From positions 17,030 through 56,403 of the forward strand of contig NZ_NVOY01000012.1 in the NCBI RefSeq assembly GCF_002551005.1: a stretch of 39,374 nucleotides of DNA. The letters run 5' to 3'. Position 1 is the first letter of the stretch; the number at the start of each line of letters is the position of its first letter. The position numbers were made by a program, and so were the translations under genes. Of the stretch, positions 1 to 7,993 are shown one piece after another. This DNA is from Bacillus pseudomycoides (lineage in GTDB: Bacteria; Bacillota; Bacilli; Bacillales; Bacillaceae_G). The notes under the pieces are model-generated. The model ran no database searches, was not told where the DNA came from, and worked only from the letters and a program-made list of their open reading frames with translations.

Positions 1-36
1 GAACGGAAAGTCGCCTTTTTTCGTTTCACATATGTT

Positions 37-717
37 TTATGGAATGAAAAACGTAAGTTTTTCAGTGGCTTCCATATCTACCACAACGGTTTTCACAGCT
101 TCTGGGGATTTCACTCGTAAATTCAACAGTTGTTCAGTAGACTCGCATGTACGCTTATGTATTATTCCTAGTACACATCCTAATTTTGCATCCATCAAGA
201 CCGTCTCATATTGGTGTTCCTTTCGAACAGAAATTTCATCTAGGCTCAAGGTGAGATCATCTAAATCACTGACACAGTTGATTACATTTTGATGTTCCAC
301 AGCTTTTTCCTGAGCCACTGAGTAAAAGATTCTCTCTAGAGTAGAGTAAGGAATATTTTGTTTTGTGCTGACATGTTGAATTGTAGTATCTACACATAAT
401 TGGTAGAGGTACTGGCGTAATCGATTCGTCTGATGATAACCAGGACTCACTGATTCATATATTTCGGAAAAATCCTCATGGCAATTGTGAAAACGGTATC
501 GTTTGATTCGAATGAGAAGGTAAACTGTCTTGTGAAAAACATCTAGGTCTCTTACTTTTTTTGTCCTTCTGTCGTGAACAGAGGAAGAAACAAACCCACA
601 ACAAGCACAACGTTCCTCTAACGTTTTCTTCTCGACAGTGACGAAATAAAAATTGGTGGGGTACTCTTCTTATCTAAGAACTTTAAAATCTGGTAAATCT
701 AGTGATACAGAAAGCGT
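37..717 (-). pseudogene. Decayed ISL3-family transposase fragment
   Basis: The minus-strand frame reads through an ISL3-type N-terminal zinc-finger region (CACCG near 600), a helix-turn-helix stretch, and the start of the DDE domain (DEISVRKEHQYETVLMD, then VVVDMEA). An in-frame TAA at 670-672 interrupts the zinc-finger region, another TAA at 718-720 sits where the start should be, and the frame ends at 37 soon after the second catalytic-type Asp. A normal ISL3 transposase is about 400 residues, so roughly half is missing and the gene cannot be functional. The family call rests on recognition of the DE-x-SVRK...VVxDM pattern. No flanking terminal repeats were identified. Confidence 0.75.
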
Positions 718-949
718 TTATGAATCCTCTTAATGTTTGTTTGGTTGCTAACATTATTACCAGGATTTCATAAATGTTTTCTTTTTTATGTTTAAATCAC
801 AAAATTTGTGATGAACCAAAATTAAAACAATTAAGAAATGAGAAGCTTTCACTATCTTAGATGTATTAACTGTAAATGGTTCTAAAATATATAAATGTAA
901 ATACTTTCACATTACTGCTAATCCAAGTTATGTACGAGTAAAATAGAGC

Positions 950-984
950 AAAAGGCTACTTTTTCTTGAGGATAGTAGCCTTTT
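950..984 (+). terminator. Hairpin terminator in the gap 718-1131
   Basis: An 11-bp perfect inverted repeat (AAAAGGCTACT at 950-960, AGTAGCCTTTT at 974-984) has A/T-rich flanks, so it could stop transcription in both directions. It isolates the ATPase gene at 1132 from the ISL3 remnant. Nothing else was seen in the gap. Confidence 0.7.
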
Positions 985-1131
985 AGTATAGTGGTAGAAA
1001 AGTATATCGTTATATTATGTAATTGGGAAAATAATCTTTTATTGTAATGGATTTGGATATACAATTGAAGTGTAGAATGATTTCAGGTGATGTAATAGCA
1101 TTTTTGGAGTATTTTAGGTAAGGAGGATTGT

Positions 1132-2028
1132 ATGCGTAAAATTGATGTAGGAGAAAGACTAGATAGTATTCACGATATTCATTGTTTTTTAAATCATACT
1201 CAAGCCGTTATCAAATTCGGTGAATTAGAAATAGGTGAGTCTCTACTAGTAGATTTTAGTTTGTTGAGGCATATTACTCCATTAGGCATTACATGTTTAT
1301 TATCAACTTTAGAATTTTTAGATGAGAAGTATGGGCTAAAGGTGTGTACAAGGGATCATTATGTAATTGGCTACATGGAGAGAATGGATTTTTTCAAATA
1401 CTGTCCTGAAGATGTAAAAAGTGGATTTGAAAAGCAAATTGATATGAAGTCTTACTACGGTAGAAAAAGATGGAATAATAAAGAAAATTTACTTGAAGTG
1501 AGAAGGGCTAAAATTGAAGACGAAGTAGATGAAATAAATACATCTGTAAAGGATATTCTTCGTAGCAAAGGATTAAAGCCAAACCGTATTTCTGATATTC
1601 AATCTTTCATTACAGAATTGGGGAATAATGTAATAGATCATGCAGATGCTAATTGCTTTGTGTCTGTTCAATATTATAAAAGCAACGATACTATACATAT
1701 TTCTATTGCAGATTCTGGTATAGGGATATTTGAAAGCATAAAGGATTACGTGCCTGTTTCAAATAGTCATGAGGTAATAAAAAAAGCCATCTTTACAAAA
1801 GCGTCTAGTAAAGTGGATGAGGAAAGAGGGAAAGGATTAATAGAGGTAAAAGCCAGAGTGTTCCAATGGTCTCGTGATGCACAGTTATATCTTAGAACTC
1901 ACGATAGTAAGTACCAAATACAGGAAAATAATCTTGAGCTATTGGCAGAAGGAAGAAAATCTTTTGGAACGTTCTATCATATTGTAATCAATGTAAAAAA
2001 AAATGTTGACAATATGCAAGCAAGTTGA
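1132..2028 (+). CDS. STAS-like / HATPase (GHKL) ATP-binding protein
   Basis: A 298-residue protein with a strong ribosome binding site (TAAGGAGGA) before ATG. Residues 25-100 resemble a STAS-like fold (alternating strand/helix, LLVDFSLLRHITPLG). Residues about 130-290 are a GHKL ATPase: N-box TELGNNVIDHA (161-171), G1 box DSGIGI (194-199), glycine-rich G2 segment GKGLIEV (233-239). No His phosphoacceptor, sensor or membrane domain is visible, so it looks like an anti-sigma or switch-kinase type ATPase rather than a two-component kinase. It is followed 48 bases later by a STAS-like/winged-helix gene, and the two probably form a pair. The ATPase call is firm; the regulatory target is unknown. 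Confidence 0.8.
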   Translation: MRKIDVGERLDSIHDIHCFLNHTQAVIKFGELEIGESLLVDFSLLRHITPLGITCLLSTLEFLDEKYGLKVCTRDHYVIGYMERMDFFKYCPEDVKSGFEKQIDMKSYYGRKRWNNKENLLEVRRAKIEDEVDEINTSVKDILRSKGLKPNRISDIQSFITELGNNVIDHADANCFVSVQYYKSNDTIHISIADSGIGIFESIKDYVPVSNSHEVIKKAIFTKASSKVDEERGKGLIEVKARVFQWSRDAQLYLRTHDSKYQIQENNLELLAEGRKSFGTFYHIVINVKKNVDNMQAS

Positions 2029-2076
2029 TTTAATATAATTAGAATTCAATTACGAAATTGAAAACGGGGGTGATGA

Positions 2077-2652
2077 TTGATGCAACAGATTCTCTTGGAG
2101 AAAAATTCTGTTGATAAAATTAGCTTGCTCCATCGTCGGAAACTGCAACATATAAAGGAATATGTAATGCAGCAAGTGATTGAGGCACCTAAAGGAACAA
2201 CTTTTTCTTTAGATATGTCACAGGTGTCAGATATAAATGGTTCCGGCGCAGATGAAATAATTGGTAAGACAATTAAATGGTTAGTTGATAATCAAAAGGA
2301 ACATGATAAATATTTTCTTTTAGAAAACCTTAGCCCGGATGTAGAGCATGATCATGAATATAATATACATACATCTTTTAACCTAGAAGAGTTATGCATC
2401 GTAGCGAAAATAAATGACGATTATAGGGTTTTAGGTTATTTAGGAGGAAATAGGGATTCTTCAAAAGAAATTTTAGATTTTGTGTATAAAAATAAAGAGA
2501 CAACAGCACGTGAAGTAGCAAGTGAGTTGGATAAAAAGCTGAATACCGCTAGTACACAATTATCTAAATTACACAACTTGAGGTTAATTAAGAGAACCGA
2601 GGTGCAACTTCAAGAAGGTGGAAGACAATTTATTTATAAAAGCTTATTTTAA
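2077..2652 (+). CDS. STAS-like (DUF4325-type) protein with C-terminal winged helix
   Basis: A 191-residue product. The N-terminal about 100 residues have the STAS-like pattern (FSLDMSQVSDINGSGADEI, with Ser/Gly at the usual phosphorylation-loop position). Residues about 125-190 form a winged-helix DNA-binding domain (TAREVASELDKKLNTASTQ then LSKLHNLRLIKR), so the STAS fold is fused to a likely transcription regulator. The start has GGGGGTGATG at the right spacing; the ORF opens GTG/ATG around 2077-2081. Its position behind a GHKL ATPase gene suggests a partner-switch arrangement in which the ATPase acts on this protein. Function is inferred from domains and neighbourhood only. Confidence 0.7.
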   Translation: MMQQILLEKNSVDKISLLHRRKLQHIKEYVMQQVIEAPKGTTFSLDMSQVSDINGSGADEIIGKTIKWLVDNQKEHDKYFLLENLSPDVEHDHEYNIHTSFNLEELCIVAKINDDYRVLGYLGGNRDSSKEILDFVYKNKETTAREVASELDKKLNTASTQLSKLHNLRLIKRTEVQLQEGGRQFIYKSLF

Positions 2653-2673
2653 ATAATAAGCTTTTATAAATAA
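2630..2673. terminator. 19-bp perfect hairpin overlapping a gene end
   Basis: The arms at 2630-2648 and 2655-2673 are perfectly complementary with a 6-base loop that contains the TAA stop of the STAS/winged-helix gene. No T-run follows, so it may act as a 3' mRNA-stabilising or processing element as much as a terminator. Confidence 0.55.
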
Positions 2674-2710
2674 GGGTATTCAAAAATAAAATTGAAAACG
2701 AGGTGAGAAA

Positions 2711-2749
2711 ATGGATAAAAAAAATAGCCCATGCAAAGGGCCGACATAG
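2711..2749 (+). CDS. 12-codon ORF, possible leader peptide
   Basis: The ORF reads MDKKNSPCKGPT and stops at TAG. It has an excellent ribosome binding site (GAGGTGA, 6 bases before ATG). The segment before it (AAATTGAAAACG...GGTGA) repeats the one before the 2077 gene, as if the translation start region had been duplicated. A structured segment follows and then the 48-residue gene. It could be a regulatory leader peptide or the remnant start of a lost gene. Confidence 0.3.
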   Translation: MDKKNSPCKGPT

Positions 2750-2758
2750 CTAACGCTT

Positions 2759-2825
2759 AAAAGTGCACGTCGCTACATTGTATCAATTTTCGCCAAAAAA
2801 TTAATAAATACAATGTATCACTTTT
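2759..2825 (+). promoter_or_regulatory. Imperfect stem structure in a leader region
   Basis: Two nested pairings are visible: AAAAGTG (2759-2765) with CACTTTT (2819-2825), and TACATTGTAT (2774-2783) with ATACAATGTA (2808-2817). Together they make a long stem with an 8-base one-sided bulge, lying between the 12-codon ORF and the small gene at 2868. A cis-acting RNA or a protein operator are both possible. Confidence 0.35.
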
Positions 2826-2867
2826 TAGTGTTCTTTGCAAATAAATTTAGCGAAGGATAGTGATATT

Positions 2868-3014
2868 ATGAGAATTTGTAGACCTTTCATTACTGTAAAA
2901 GGAAGAAGAGTTTATGCGAAGGATGTAGGAAAGAAGGCTTTTTACTGGAATGTTACTCCAGAACAGCATAAGGATTATCTTGAAAAGAAAAAAGCAGAAA
3001 AGAAAAGTGAATAG
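2868..3014 (+). CDS. Small basic hypothetical protein (48 aa)
   Basis: The ORF runs from ATG with AAGGATAG upstream and encodes MRICRPFITVKGRRVYAKDV, followed by an aromatic patch (AFYWNVTPEQHKDYL) and a Lys/Glu-rich tail. Codon use looks coding. It resembles the small unassigned proteins common in Bacillus prophage-like regions, but I do not recognise a family. A near-perfect 11-bp hairpin (3023-3033 with 3045-3055) separates it from the next gene. Confidence 0.5.
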   Translation: MRICRPFITVKGRRVYAKDVGKKAFYWNVTPEQHKDYLEKKKAEKKSE

Positions 3015-3089
3015 ATAAATGGAATAGGTAAGTTTGGCGACGTGACTTATCTATTAATAAAATTTGTATAAAATATGAGGAGAGACGTT

Positions 3090-3536
3090 ATGGAGAAAAT
3101 TATAGATGTATTTAAAGAGCGTCCGGGAAAATCAGTCGCTTCACTAATTGTACTAATCGTGAGTATAGTTGCGATTTTGAGATATCAAGAAATTAGAGTG
3201 GAAACTGTAAAGGTTTTCTTAGATAGTATCAGCAACAATACAGACAATTCAGAAATGATGTGGACGTGGGGGATAAATCTTTTGAGTCTGTTCTTTAATT
3301 TTATAATGGCATGGTCATGGATGAAAGATATTATGTCAGATGATTTTTATGATCCTATGATAGGAAGAATTGTAGCATTTGTTATAGGAGCTATTCATGG
3401 ATTGTTTGTATTAGTTTTTATTAAATATATTTTTTCGAACTTAACAGGTATAGTGATAGGCGTAGTAGCATTTGTAGTTGTTATGTGGGCGTTTTTTGGT
3501 AATGACAATATCAGAGATAGAAAAAGACGTTATTAA
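3090..3536 (+). CDS. Small integral membrane protein
   Basis: An unrecognised membrane protein of 148 residues when started at ATG 3090. That start has GAGGAGAG at 3077-3084 correctly spaced; the earlier in-frame ATG at 3075 overlaps this binding site and is unlikely. Hydrophobic helices are visible at about residues 15-32 (SVASLIVLIVSIVAIL), 60-80 (WGINLLSLFFNFIMAWSW), 94-118 and 120-138, with a basic C-terminal tail (RDRKRRY). No catalytic motif is seen. It follows the ATPase/STAS pair and the 48-residue gene on the same strand and may belong to the same unit. Confidence 0.65.
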   Translation: MEKIIDVFKERPGKSVASLIVLIVSIVAILRYQEIRVETVKVFLDSISNNTDNSEMMWTWGINLLSLFFNFIMAWSWMKDIMSDDFYDPMIGRIVAFVIGAIHGLFVLVFIKYIFSNLTGIVIGVVAFVVVMWAFFGNDNIRDRKRRY

Positions 3537-3589
3537 TCAACATCTGAAAAGAATATGAAGTTACATAAAAAGACCCCATTTATATTGGA

Positions 3590-3862
3590 GGGCACTGAAA
3601 AAGTAAGTCAACCGCAAGATTCGTCAAGAATCTTGCGGTTGACTTCTTCTTTTTCTGTCCATACCTATAATGGGTGATGAAAATGTTAAGAGAAACCAAA
3701 AAACAAGATTCTAATTATGCGGAATTGTACGAGTTGATTGTTCCAAAAACACATATTTTAAGAAAAATGGATGCTAACTTAGATTTTCAATTTGTAAATG
3801 ATTTATTAAAAGAAGGTTATTGTGAAGATTTTGGTAGACCAGCGAAAGAACCTGAACTTCTT
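3590..3862 (+). pseudogene. IS1182-family insertion sequence remnant, left end plus transposase start
   Basis: The start of an IS1182-type transposase is readable from 3683 (MLRETKKQ, then ELIVPKTHILRKMD and YCEDFGRPAKEPELL), matching the usual N-terminus MLREN...LVPxDHLLRKID...YCxxxGRPsxDP. It breaks off at about 3855-3862, where the sequence becomes the interior of a Sau3AI-like gene on the other strand. GGGCACTGAAAAAGT at 3590 probably represents the terminal repeat. Only about 60 of the usual 450 or so residues remain. The remnant replaces the 3' half of the neighbouring restriction gene. Confidence 0.7.
3605..3645 (+). terminator. 17-bp perfect hairpin inside the IS end
   Basis: The arms at 3605-3621 and 3629-3645 pair perfectly around a 7-base loop, followed by CTTCTTTTTC. 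It lies between the IS1182-like terminal repeat and the transposase start, where such elements often carry a terminator against read-through from outside. It would also end the 3090 membrane gene transcript. Confidence 0.7.
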
Positions 3863-4145
3863 CCATATAGTTGATAATATTTAACACTAAACGTTCTTTG
3901 GCAGATAAGGTTCCGTTTTTATTGCGTTTAAATGGTGTAACTTTTAGTTCAATACCAAGATTTGCAAAGTCTGCTTCTGCATTTGAGTTTATTTCATATC
4001 CGAAAAAACTTTCTTCTACTACTTGACCAAGGTCACCTTTTGATTTAACATTTGCAAGCCTGTTAGTCGAATCAATCTCGCCAAATGTCTTTCCCTCAGT
4101 TTCTTTTGCTTTCAACATTAATTCTTCTATTGTAGTGTATTCCAT
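3855..4145 (-). pseudogene. Truncated Sau3AI/MutH-type restriction endonuclease
   Basis: The first about 97 residues are the N-terminal MutH-like domain: KTFGEIDSTNRL (19-30), GDLGQVVEESFFGY (37-50), and the catalytic pattern D59...E66-x-K68 (EADFANLGIELKVT). After NIINYMEEV the frame runs into the reverse of the IS1182 remnant, giving a meaningless tail to 3774. Sau3AI-type enzymes are about 490 residues with a second, catalytically inactive MutH-like domain, so most of this one is lost. It diverges from the methyltransferase gene at 4417 across a shared promoter region, as an original partner might. A second, intact enzyme of the family lies at 6182-7654. Confidence 0.75.
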
Positions 4146-4340
4146 AGTAGAACTTCCCCTTGAATATATTACTGTTTTGTATAGTGCGTAGAGACTGCAG
4201 TTACTTTGTGGTTTTTCTTAGGAGAGTGAAAATATTACATATAAAGCTAGGATTATAATAAAAGTTATTTTTCAATTTTATACAAATTCAATATGAATAG
4301 TATAAAAAGGAATTTCATTCCTGCAAAAATTTTTGTTTGG

Positions 4341-4373
4341 GATCTTTTCAAGTAACTTTGTTTAGTTTATAAT
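4341..4373 (+). promoter_or_regulatory. Probable promoter of the methyltransferase gene
   Basis: TTTTCA (4345-4350) and TATAAT (4368-4373) are separated by 17 bases. A GATC (4341-4344), the expected site of a Sau3AI-type methylase, abuts the -35 box, so self-regulation by methylation is conceivable. Confidence 0.5.
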
Positions 4374-4416
4374 GAAGCATAGGTAAATAAAATACCGAAA
4401 GGATGTTCGTGTATTT

Positions 4417-5700
4417 ATGGTGAAAGTAGTAGAACTTTTTGCGGGAGTAGGAGGTTTTAGGTTAGGTCTTGGAGCAAATGAAGACTTTGAGGTTCTTTGG
4501 GGGAACCAGTGGGAACCCTCTACTAAAGCACAACATGCATATAATTGTTATGCGACTCGCTTTGAAAATAAAGGAATACATGTAAATGAAGATATAGCTA
4601 AAGTTTGGCAAGATGTACCTGAACATGATTTATTAGTAGGTGGTTTTCCTTGTCAGGACTATTCTGTAGCACGTACTTTATCAAACGAAAAAGGGATACA
4701 AGGAAAAAAAGGTGTTCTTTTTTGGGAGATTATGAACATTGTCAATAACCGTAAGCCTAAGTTTGTTTTATTAGAGAATGTGGATCGATTATTGAAGTCA
4801 CCTGCGAAACAAAGAGGTCGTGACTTTTCTATTATGTTAGCGAGCTTTCGAGATGCAGGTTATACGGTAGAGTGGCGAGTGGTTAATGCTGCGGATTATG
4901 GATTCTCGCAAAGAAGAAGAAGGGTATTTATTTTCGCTTATTTAAACGAATCGCATTTTGCTTCTGTTCAAAATGGGAATGAATCGTTAGAAATCTTATA
5001 TGAAAATGGATTCTTTGCACCAATATTTAATGTGCATGAAGTGCCGCTGGAGAACAAAAAAAGAGGACAATATATTTTGCCAATTGATATTGTAGAAGTG
5101 TCGGATACGTTTAAAGCGGAATATTATAACGCTGGTGTAATGAGAAATGGACAAGTATATACTGAAGAAGTTCTTCCAGTAACTGAAGAGCCTGAAACAT
5201 TAGGTGAAGTTGTTCAAAAAGCATATGATAACTTTGGACCAGCTGATGAATCTTATTATTTAAAGACGGATAAGATGAATAAAAAAGGTCGAACAGAGTT
5301 TGAAGAGCTTCAGTATTTGAAAGGTCCTAAAAAAGAAGAGAGAGTATCAAAAGCAACTGGACACAAATATTTCTATTCTGAGGGAGGCATGGCCTTCCCG
5401 GATGACTTAGAAAAACCAGGCCGTACAATGCTAACAAGTGAAGGGACATGTAACAGAAGTTCTCATGTTATTGAAGATCCATACACAAGAAGATTAAGGT
5501 ATTTAACTCCTGTGGAATGCGAATTACTGAACAGTTTTCCAATGGATTGGACAAATACTGGTATGCCACAAAGAAATAGATATTTCTGTATGGGGAATGC
5601 ACTTGTTGTTGGATTAGTGGAACGAATGGGTAAACGGATTTTAGAAATCAATAAAGAAGAGGAAGAAATGGGTGGTTGGATACAACTAAGTTTACTTTAA
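4417..5700 (+). CDS. DNA (cytosine-5) methyltransferase, Sau3AI-like
   Basis: This 427-residue enzyme has all main C5-MTase motifs. Motif I is FAGVGGFRLGL (8-18), motif IV is GGFPCQDYSVA with the catalytic Cys near residue 80, motif VI is ENVDRLL, motif VIII is QRRRRVFIFA, and the C-terminal motifs IX/X are RRLRYLTPVECELLNSFP and GNALVVGLVERM. The target-recognition region lies between about residues 200 and 340. It would transfer a methyl group from SAM to C5 of cytosine, protecting host DNA. Both neighbouring endonuclease genes are Sau3AI/MutH-like, a family that cuts GATC, so GATC is the likely target. The start ATG has AAAGGATG upstream. A terminator follows at 5761. Confidence 0.9.
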   Translation: MVKVVELFAGVGGFRLGLGANEDFEVLWGNQWEPSTKAQHAYNCYATRFENKGIHVNEDIAKVWQDVPEHDLLVGGFPCQDYSVARTLSNEKGIQGKKGVLFWEIMNIVNNRKPKFVLLENVDRLLKSPAKQRGRDFSIMLASFRDAGYTVEWRVVNAADYGFSQRRRRVFIFAYLNESHFASVQNGNESLEILYENGFFAPIFNVHEVPLENKKRGQYILPIDIVEVSDTFKAEYYNAGVMRNGQVYTEEVLPVTEEPETLGEVVQKAYDNFGPADESYYLKTDKMNKKGRTEFEELQYLKGPKKEERVSKATGHKYFYSEGGMAFPDDLEKPGRTMLTSEGTCNRSSHVIEDPYTRRLRYLTPVECELLNSFPMDWTNTGMPQRNRYFCMGNALVVGLVERMGKRILEINKEEEEMGGWIQLSLL

Positions 5701-5760
5701 GAATTTAGAACTGGTTCTTATAATGAGAGTTGTAATTCCTATGAAATAAAAAACTTTAAA

Positions 5761-5800
5761 AAATATCCTGATTCTGTATTAAGACAGAATCAGGATATTT
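5761..5800 (+). terminator. Terminator after the methyltransferase gene
   Basis: A 16-bp perfect stem (5761-5776 with 5785-5800, core ATCCTGATTCTG/CAGAATCAGGAT) is followed by TTATTTC. Confidence 0.85.
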
Positions 5801-5895
5801 TTATTTCTGAAAATTGGATGTGAGAGTGAGGAAGACTATGAAGAACAGATACGATTTTTAGCGTTTTAAATATAATGGAGATGGTGTGTTTATAC

Positions 5896-5962
5896 CTAAT
5901 AACAAATAGGCTCTGGTGCAAAACCCTCAAGATAATTGCAATTAATCTCCGAATCTTGTACA
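5896..5962 (-). pseudogene. Stray fragment of the SIR2-like gene
   Basis: Read on the minus strand this encodes SEINCNYLEGFAPEPI and then a stop. It matches NEINCNYLDVFAPEPL, near the end of the truncated SIR2-like ORF at 7688, and the DNA identity covers about 40 bases (compare 5911-5949 with 7739-7779). It is therefore a second, separate scrap of the same gene type, on the far side of the intact endonuclease gene. The rest of the gap 5801-6146 shows no recognisable gene. Confidence 0.6.
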
Positions 5963-6146
5963 TACTGATACTAGTACTCTAAAAAAGGGACAAGTTCACC
6001 AAGGGATGAAGTCTTCTCAAAATGAAGTTGAGTTCATATATAAATGGTTGGATTAGCATCGTAATTCATGTATGAAAAGGATACTGAGGTTCTATGTTTT
6101 TAACAAATCATATTTGCACCAGGTCCGTCTTTTTATTGCATAAAGA

Positions 6147-6172
6147 AGAGGAAGCCCATGTAGGCTTCCTCT
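6147..6172 (-). terminator. Terminator after the intact endonuclease gene
   Basis: AGAGGAAGCC (6147-6156) pairs with GGCTTCCTCT (6163-6172) and is followed on the minus strand by TCTTTAT. It ends the 6182-7654 gene. Confidence 0.65.
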
Positions 6173-6181
6173 GTTGCATTT

Positions 6182-7654
6182 TTAGAGATATGGAATGTCT
6201 TTAAGTATATTTACTAAGGCGGATCCCTTCAGCCAAAATTGTTGTTGGTACATACGTTGACCGTTCAATACAAGCGTCTTGGTGGTTGCGTCGTTTCCAG
6301 TACCACGTAAGAAAATATCCGAGTTTTTTGATTTAGGGAAATTAACTTCTTCCATGGGTAAACCTGTTTTAGGCGTAATACGAGTATTCCCGTTTGTATC
6401 CTTCATAACAGATACTGTTAGTTTGTTATTCCAAACTAACTCACGTACTCTATCCCATACAGGTTTAACTTTGCTATATAAGAAATCATCATCGAACTGA
6501 ACGCGCTTGAAGCCTTTGAAGACGGTTTGTTCAAGTGGTGTATCTTTATCAGTTTCCTTGAAGATAATGAACAACATGGATTGGTTCGCGAAGAAATCAT
6601 AGATATATGAATCTTCAAACTCAATTTCCCTATTAATCCATTCGTCGAAGTCGATAGTATCGAACTTCATATCTTCGGTGCGCCCGCCCTTCATGGTTTG
6701 CACCATTGTTTTAGGTATCATACCCAGCTTTGCGAAAGTATCAATCTTTCGAAGTTTTTCGCCACTTGATCCAAACATCCGAGTAATAATTTGCTCCGTG
6801 ACTGCTTTGTTAACCTTACCTTGATCGTTTCTTTTCAAAGGGATGTTGAGTGTATTCGCGATATATTCAACTGTTTGTCCTTTGAAGTGGGTTGTGAAGT
6901 CATGAAGTTTCTTGTCGAGTTCTGCATAGCTTGAAAACTCATTAGATGGTTGGAGTGGTTCAAATGTTTCTCCTAAGTATGCTTGAGCTATTGCACTAAC
7001 CACAGATCGTTTCAAACGGAACCGTGGACGGTTAGGCCATTTTGGTGCAGTGTCCATGTACATCATCTTGTCGCGAAGCTTCGAAATTTTTGGATATTCA
7101 GTTTCGGGATTTTCCGAGGTTTCTTGAAGTTCTTTGATAAAATCGCGAACTACAGTCCAGTCATTCTTCAAGATTTGCACGTCAGGTTCACTAAAAGTAT
7201 GAAACTGATAGCCTTGAATTGTAAAGTTAGCATACTCCGAAGCAGGAACGGTTTTATCTGAGTCATATAGATAATAAACCAATAGTGAATGTTCAATTTT
7301 ATTCCAAAAGGTTGAGTGGAAAAAGTTTTCATCAACAATCTTTTCGGGAGAAACAGCAGTTATACTCACTGGCTCTTTAGCTTCGAGTGCGTGTTTACCA
7401 CGCTTTGCACGTTTCAATCCAGTCGTTTTTAATTCGGTATCAATGCCGTCCACAAGCAGATCCGCTTCTTGTTTCGTATCGGGTGGATAACCGAGAATGG
7501 ATTGCTCAACTACGTCGCCTGCAATTCCTGTGATTTTCGGATTGGTTTTGGTTTTGTTGAATACGTGATTTACATCAACTTCGCCAAGTGTCTTCCCAAC
7601 AACAGGGCGAAGAATATTATCTAGTTCTTCACGCGTAAAAATATGGTCAGCCAT
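6182..7654 (-). CDS. Sau3AI-family type II restriction endonuclease (MutH-like)
   Basis: At 490 residues this is full length for the Sau3AI family. The N-terminal MutH-like domain shows VVGKTLGEVD (18-27), GDVVEQSILGYPPD (46-59) and the catalytic set D65...E74-x-K76 (EADLLVDGIDTELKTTG). The C-terminal half (about residues 240-490) corresponds to the second MutH-like domain, which in Sau3AI binds DNA but does not cut. The expected reaction is cleavage at GATC. The gene faces the methyltransferase (convergent) and starts at ATG with AAGGGGGGTG just upstream. The system looks functional: one methylase and one intact endonuclease, beside a broken endonuclease paralogue at 3855-4145. Target specificity is inferred from the family. 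Confidence 0.88.
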   Translation of the reverse strand: MADHIFTREELDNILRPVVGKTLGEVDVNHVFNKTKTNPKITGIAGDVVEQSILGYPPDTKQEADLLVDGIDTELKTTGLKRAKRGKHALEAKEPVSITAVSPEKIVDENFFHSTFWNKIEHSLLVYYLYDSDKTVPASEYANFTIQGYQFHTFSEPDVQILKNDWTVVRDFIKELQETSENPETEYPKISKLRDKMMYMDTAPKWPNRPRFRLKRSVVSAIAQAYLGETFEPLQPSNEFSSYAELDKKLHDFTTHFKGQTVEYIANTLNIPLKRNDQGKVNKAVTEQIITRMFGSSGEKLRKIDTFAKLGMIPKTMVQTMKGGRTEDMKFDTIDFDEWINREIEFEDSYIYDFFANQSMLFIIFKETDKDTPLEQTVFKGFKRVQFDDDFLYSKVKPVWDRVRELVWNNKLTVSVMKDTNGNTRITPKTGLPMEEVNFPKSKNSDIFLRGTGNDATTKTLVLNGQRMYQQQFWLKGSALVNILKDIPYL

Positions 7655-7687
7655 ATCTTCACCCCCCTTTAAGAAATTCTAAAAAGT

Positions 7688-7993
7688 TTATTCCCCTAAA
7701 TTATACTTCTGCTTGATTTTTTTCTGCTCGTTAAGTGGCTCTGGTGCAAAAACATCAAGATAATTGCAATTAATCTCATTAATTGCTCCCAAATAATTAT
7801 TACTATCTAAATGCCAATTAACAACGTTTAGGAGCATTGTCTCAATTTTTCCTTTGGCATATTCATCAGTAATATTTCTTATTAAATCTCCCCATGTCGG
7901 TATATTAAACGGTATCGATAATCCAGTCCCAATAAAGGGAACTACTTTATTTTCATGATATGCTTCTTTTAGTGGTTCTAAGTTACCCACCAT
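7688..7993 (-). pseudogene. Truncated SIR2-like protein, N-terminal part only
   Basis: The start is ATG at 7993 (MVGNLEPLKEAYHENKVV), which has AAGGAGAG correctly spaced; the open frame to 8020 lies upstream of this site. VVPFIGTGLSIPFNIPTWGD is the NAD-binding opening of SIR2-like domains found in several antiphage defence proteins (pattern PFIGaGlS...PtW..L). Only about 101 codons remain, against several hundred in defence SIR2 proteins, and the end diverges after FAPEPL. The fragment sits 33 bases upstream of the endonuclease gene. It is probably a relic of a defence gene cut by rearrangement. Confidence 0.6.

Noticed and set aside
32-292. Plus-strand ORF of 86 residues
   Set aside because: It is the antisense shadow of the ISL3 transposase remnant.
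2774-2817. Possible known riboswitch class
   Set aside because: A stem is present but no conserved aptamer core that I recognise.
3774-3854. C-terminal part of the 123-residue minus-strand ORF
   Set aside because: It is the reverse of the IS1182 transposase sequence, not endonuclease sequence.
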